A stretch of DNA of 64,000 bases, taken from Methylobacterium sp. PvR107. GTDB lineage: Bacteria > Pseudomonadota > Alphaproteobacteria > Rhizobiales > Beijerinckiaceae. The first letter of the stretch is position 1; every line of letters begins with the position of its first letter. Shown in pieces: positions 63,656-64,000 of the stretch. Both the position numbers and the translations under genes were made by a program. Where the stretch lies: NCBI RefSeq assembly GCF_017833295.1, contig NZ_JAFIBW010000001.1:4429501-4493500 (forward strand), given 5' to 3'. A model generated the notes under the pieces. That model worked only from the letters and a program-made list of their open reading frames with translations, was not told the origin of the DNA and ran no database searches.

Positions 63656-64000
63656 ATGGACTTCCTCAACGCGATGACCGGCACCGCCGGCGGCTTCTTC
63701 GGCGCCGTGATCCCGTTCCTGTTCGTGCTCACCGTCGTGGTGTTCGTGCACGAGATGGGTCACTTCTTGGTCGGCCGCTGGTGCGGGGTCGGCGTGCACG
63801 CCTTCTCGCTTGGCTTCGGCCCGGAGCTGTTTGGCTTCAACGACCGTCGTGGCACCCGCTGGAAGCTCTGCGCGATCCCGCTGGGCGGCTACGTCAAGTT
63901 CCACGGCGACGTGAACGGGGCGAGCATGCCCGATCCCGAGGCGGTCGCCCGGATGAGCCCGCAGGAGCGGGCGATCAGCTTCCCGACCCAGCCCGTGGCC
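63656..64000 (+). CDS. rseP: Site-2 protease RseP, N-terminal part
   Basis: The gene runs off the right edge; 115 codons are present. The zinc-binding HEMGH (VVFVHEMGHFLVGRWCGVGV) is at residues 32-36, then SLGFGPELFGFNDRRGTRWK and IPLGGYVKFHGDVNG. It cuts membrane-bound anti-sigma factors and cleared signal peptides. The gene normally follows dxr directly. Confidence 0.95.
   Translation, partial: MDFLNAMTGTAGGFFGAVIPFLFVLTVVVFVHEMGHFLVGRWCGVGVHAFSLGFGPELFGFNDRRGTRWKLCAIPLGGYVKFHGDVNGASMPDPEAVARMSPQERAISFPTQPVA

Noticed and set aside
61622..63904. A 760-codon minus-strand frame across the EmrB gene
   Set aside because: Antisense shadow of a complete membrane transporter, with low-complexity Asp/Arg/His sequence.
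1..64000. tRNA, rRNA, CRISPR, prophage or IS elements
   Set aside because: No cloverleaf, repeat-spacer series, transposase, integrase or phage structural protein was seen by eye; a dedicated tRNA scan could still find one.

Overview
The window is a gene-dense, high-GC stretch of chromosome from an alphaproteobacterium of the order Hyphomicrobiales (Rhizobiales). It is most likely a Methylobacterium or close relative. The evidence is the gene set (FlaF and FlbT, DUF6101, DUF29, DUF2076, DUF2232, a 30S S2 with a long C-terminal extension), the heavy use of GTG and TTG starts with 4-base stop/start overlaps, and strongly GC-ending codons. This assignment is inference; no rRNA or marker search was possible. 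No rRNA, tRNA, CRISPR array, insertion sequence or prophage was seen.

Layout. 1-2366 (minus): a probable copper-acquisition operon, reading DUF2946, a YcnI-PCuAC fusion, a second DUF2946, then a TonB-dependent receptor that leaves the window. 2596-5711 (plus): an L,D-transpeptidase and a Tat-exported phosphoesterase. 5730-9751: a broken PfpI gene, small proteins, a cold-shock protein, a CysQ-type phosphatase and a DUF6101 protein. 9767-15296: ubiA, rsmE, gshA, tusA and a Nudix hydrolase. 15299-20992 (minus): an exopolysaccharide block (two glycosyltransferases, a Wzz/GumC chain-length protein and a WecG/TagA-type transferase), preceded by a deleted selD remnant and a ccdA-like gene. 22494-26684: small and hypothetical genes, convergent flaF and flbT, an SDR and moaD. 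26737-30266 (minus): pgsA, uvrC and cheZ. 30553-34702: a second L,D-transpeptidase, a DUF2076 protein, an outer-membrane beta-barrel, pgeF and a small proline-rich protein. 34728-39059 (minus): NDUFAF7/MidA-type methyltransferase, lgt, and a VOC / SMP-30 / cupin operon. 39130-39633: a DUF29 gene broken by one stop codon. 39653-43942 (minus): dnaB, rplI, DUF2232, rpsR, rpsF. 44347-48223 (plus): pdxJ-acpS-lepB-rnc-era. 48384-50023: an rRNA-methyltransferase-like gene and an RsuA-type pseudouridine synthase. 49980-53069 (minus): a very large membrane-bound patatin. 53529-64000: rpsB-tsf-pyrH-frr-cdsA-dxr, then a TetR/EmrA/EmrB efflux module, then rseP, which runs off the end.

How the genes work together. 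The core is housekeeping: translation (rpsB, tsf, frr, rpsF, rpsR, rplI), replication and repair (dnaB, uvrC), envelope lipids and isoprenoids (cdsA, pgsA, dxr, lgt, lepB, rseP) and cofactors (pdxJ, acpS, ubiA, moaD). Accessory features are the copper operon, the polysaccharide block, the regulated efflux pump with two near-identical palindromic operators, and three decayed genes (pfpI, selD, DUF29). I do not see a convincing wholly new multi-gene defence or mobile system. The most interesting items are the fused copper chaperone operon, the three pseudogenes, the giant patatin, and the efflux module lying between dxr and rseP.
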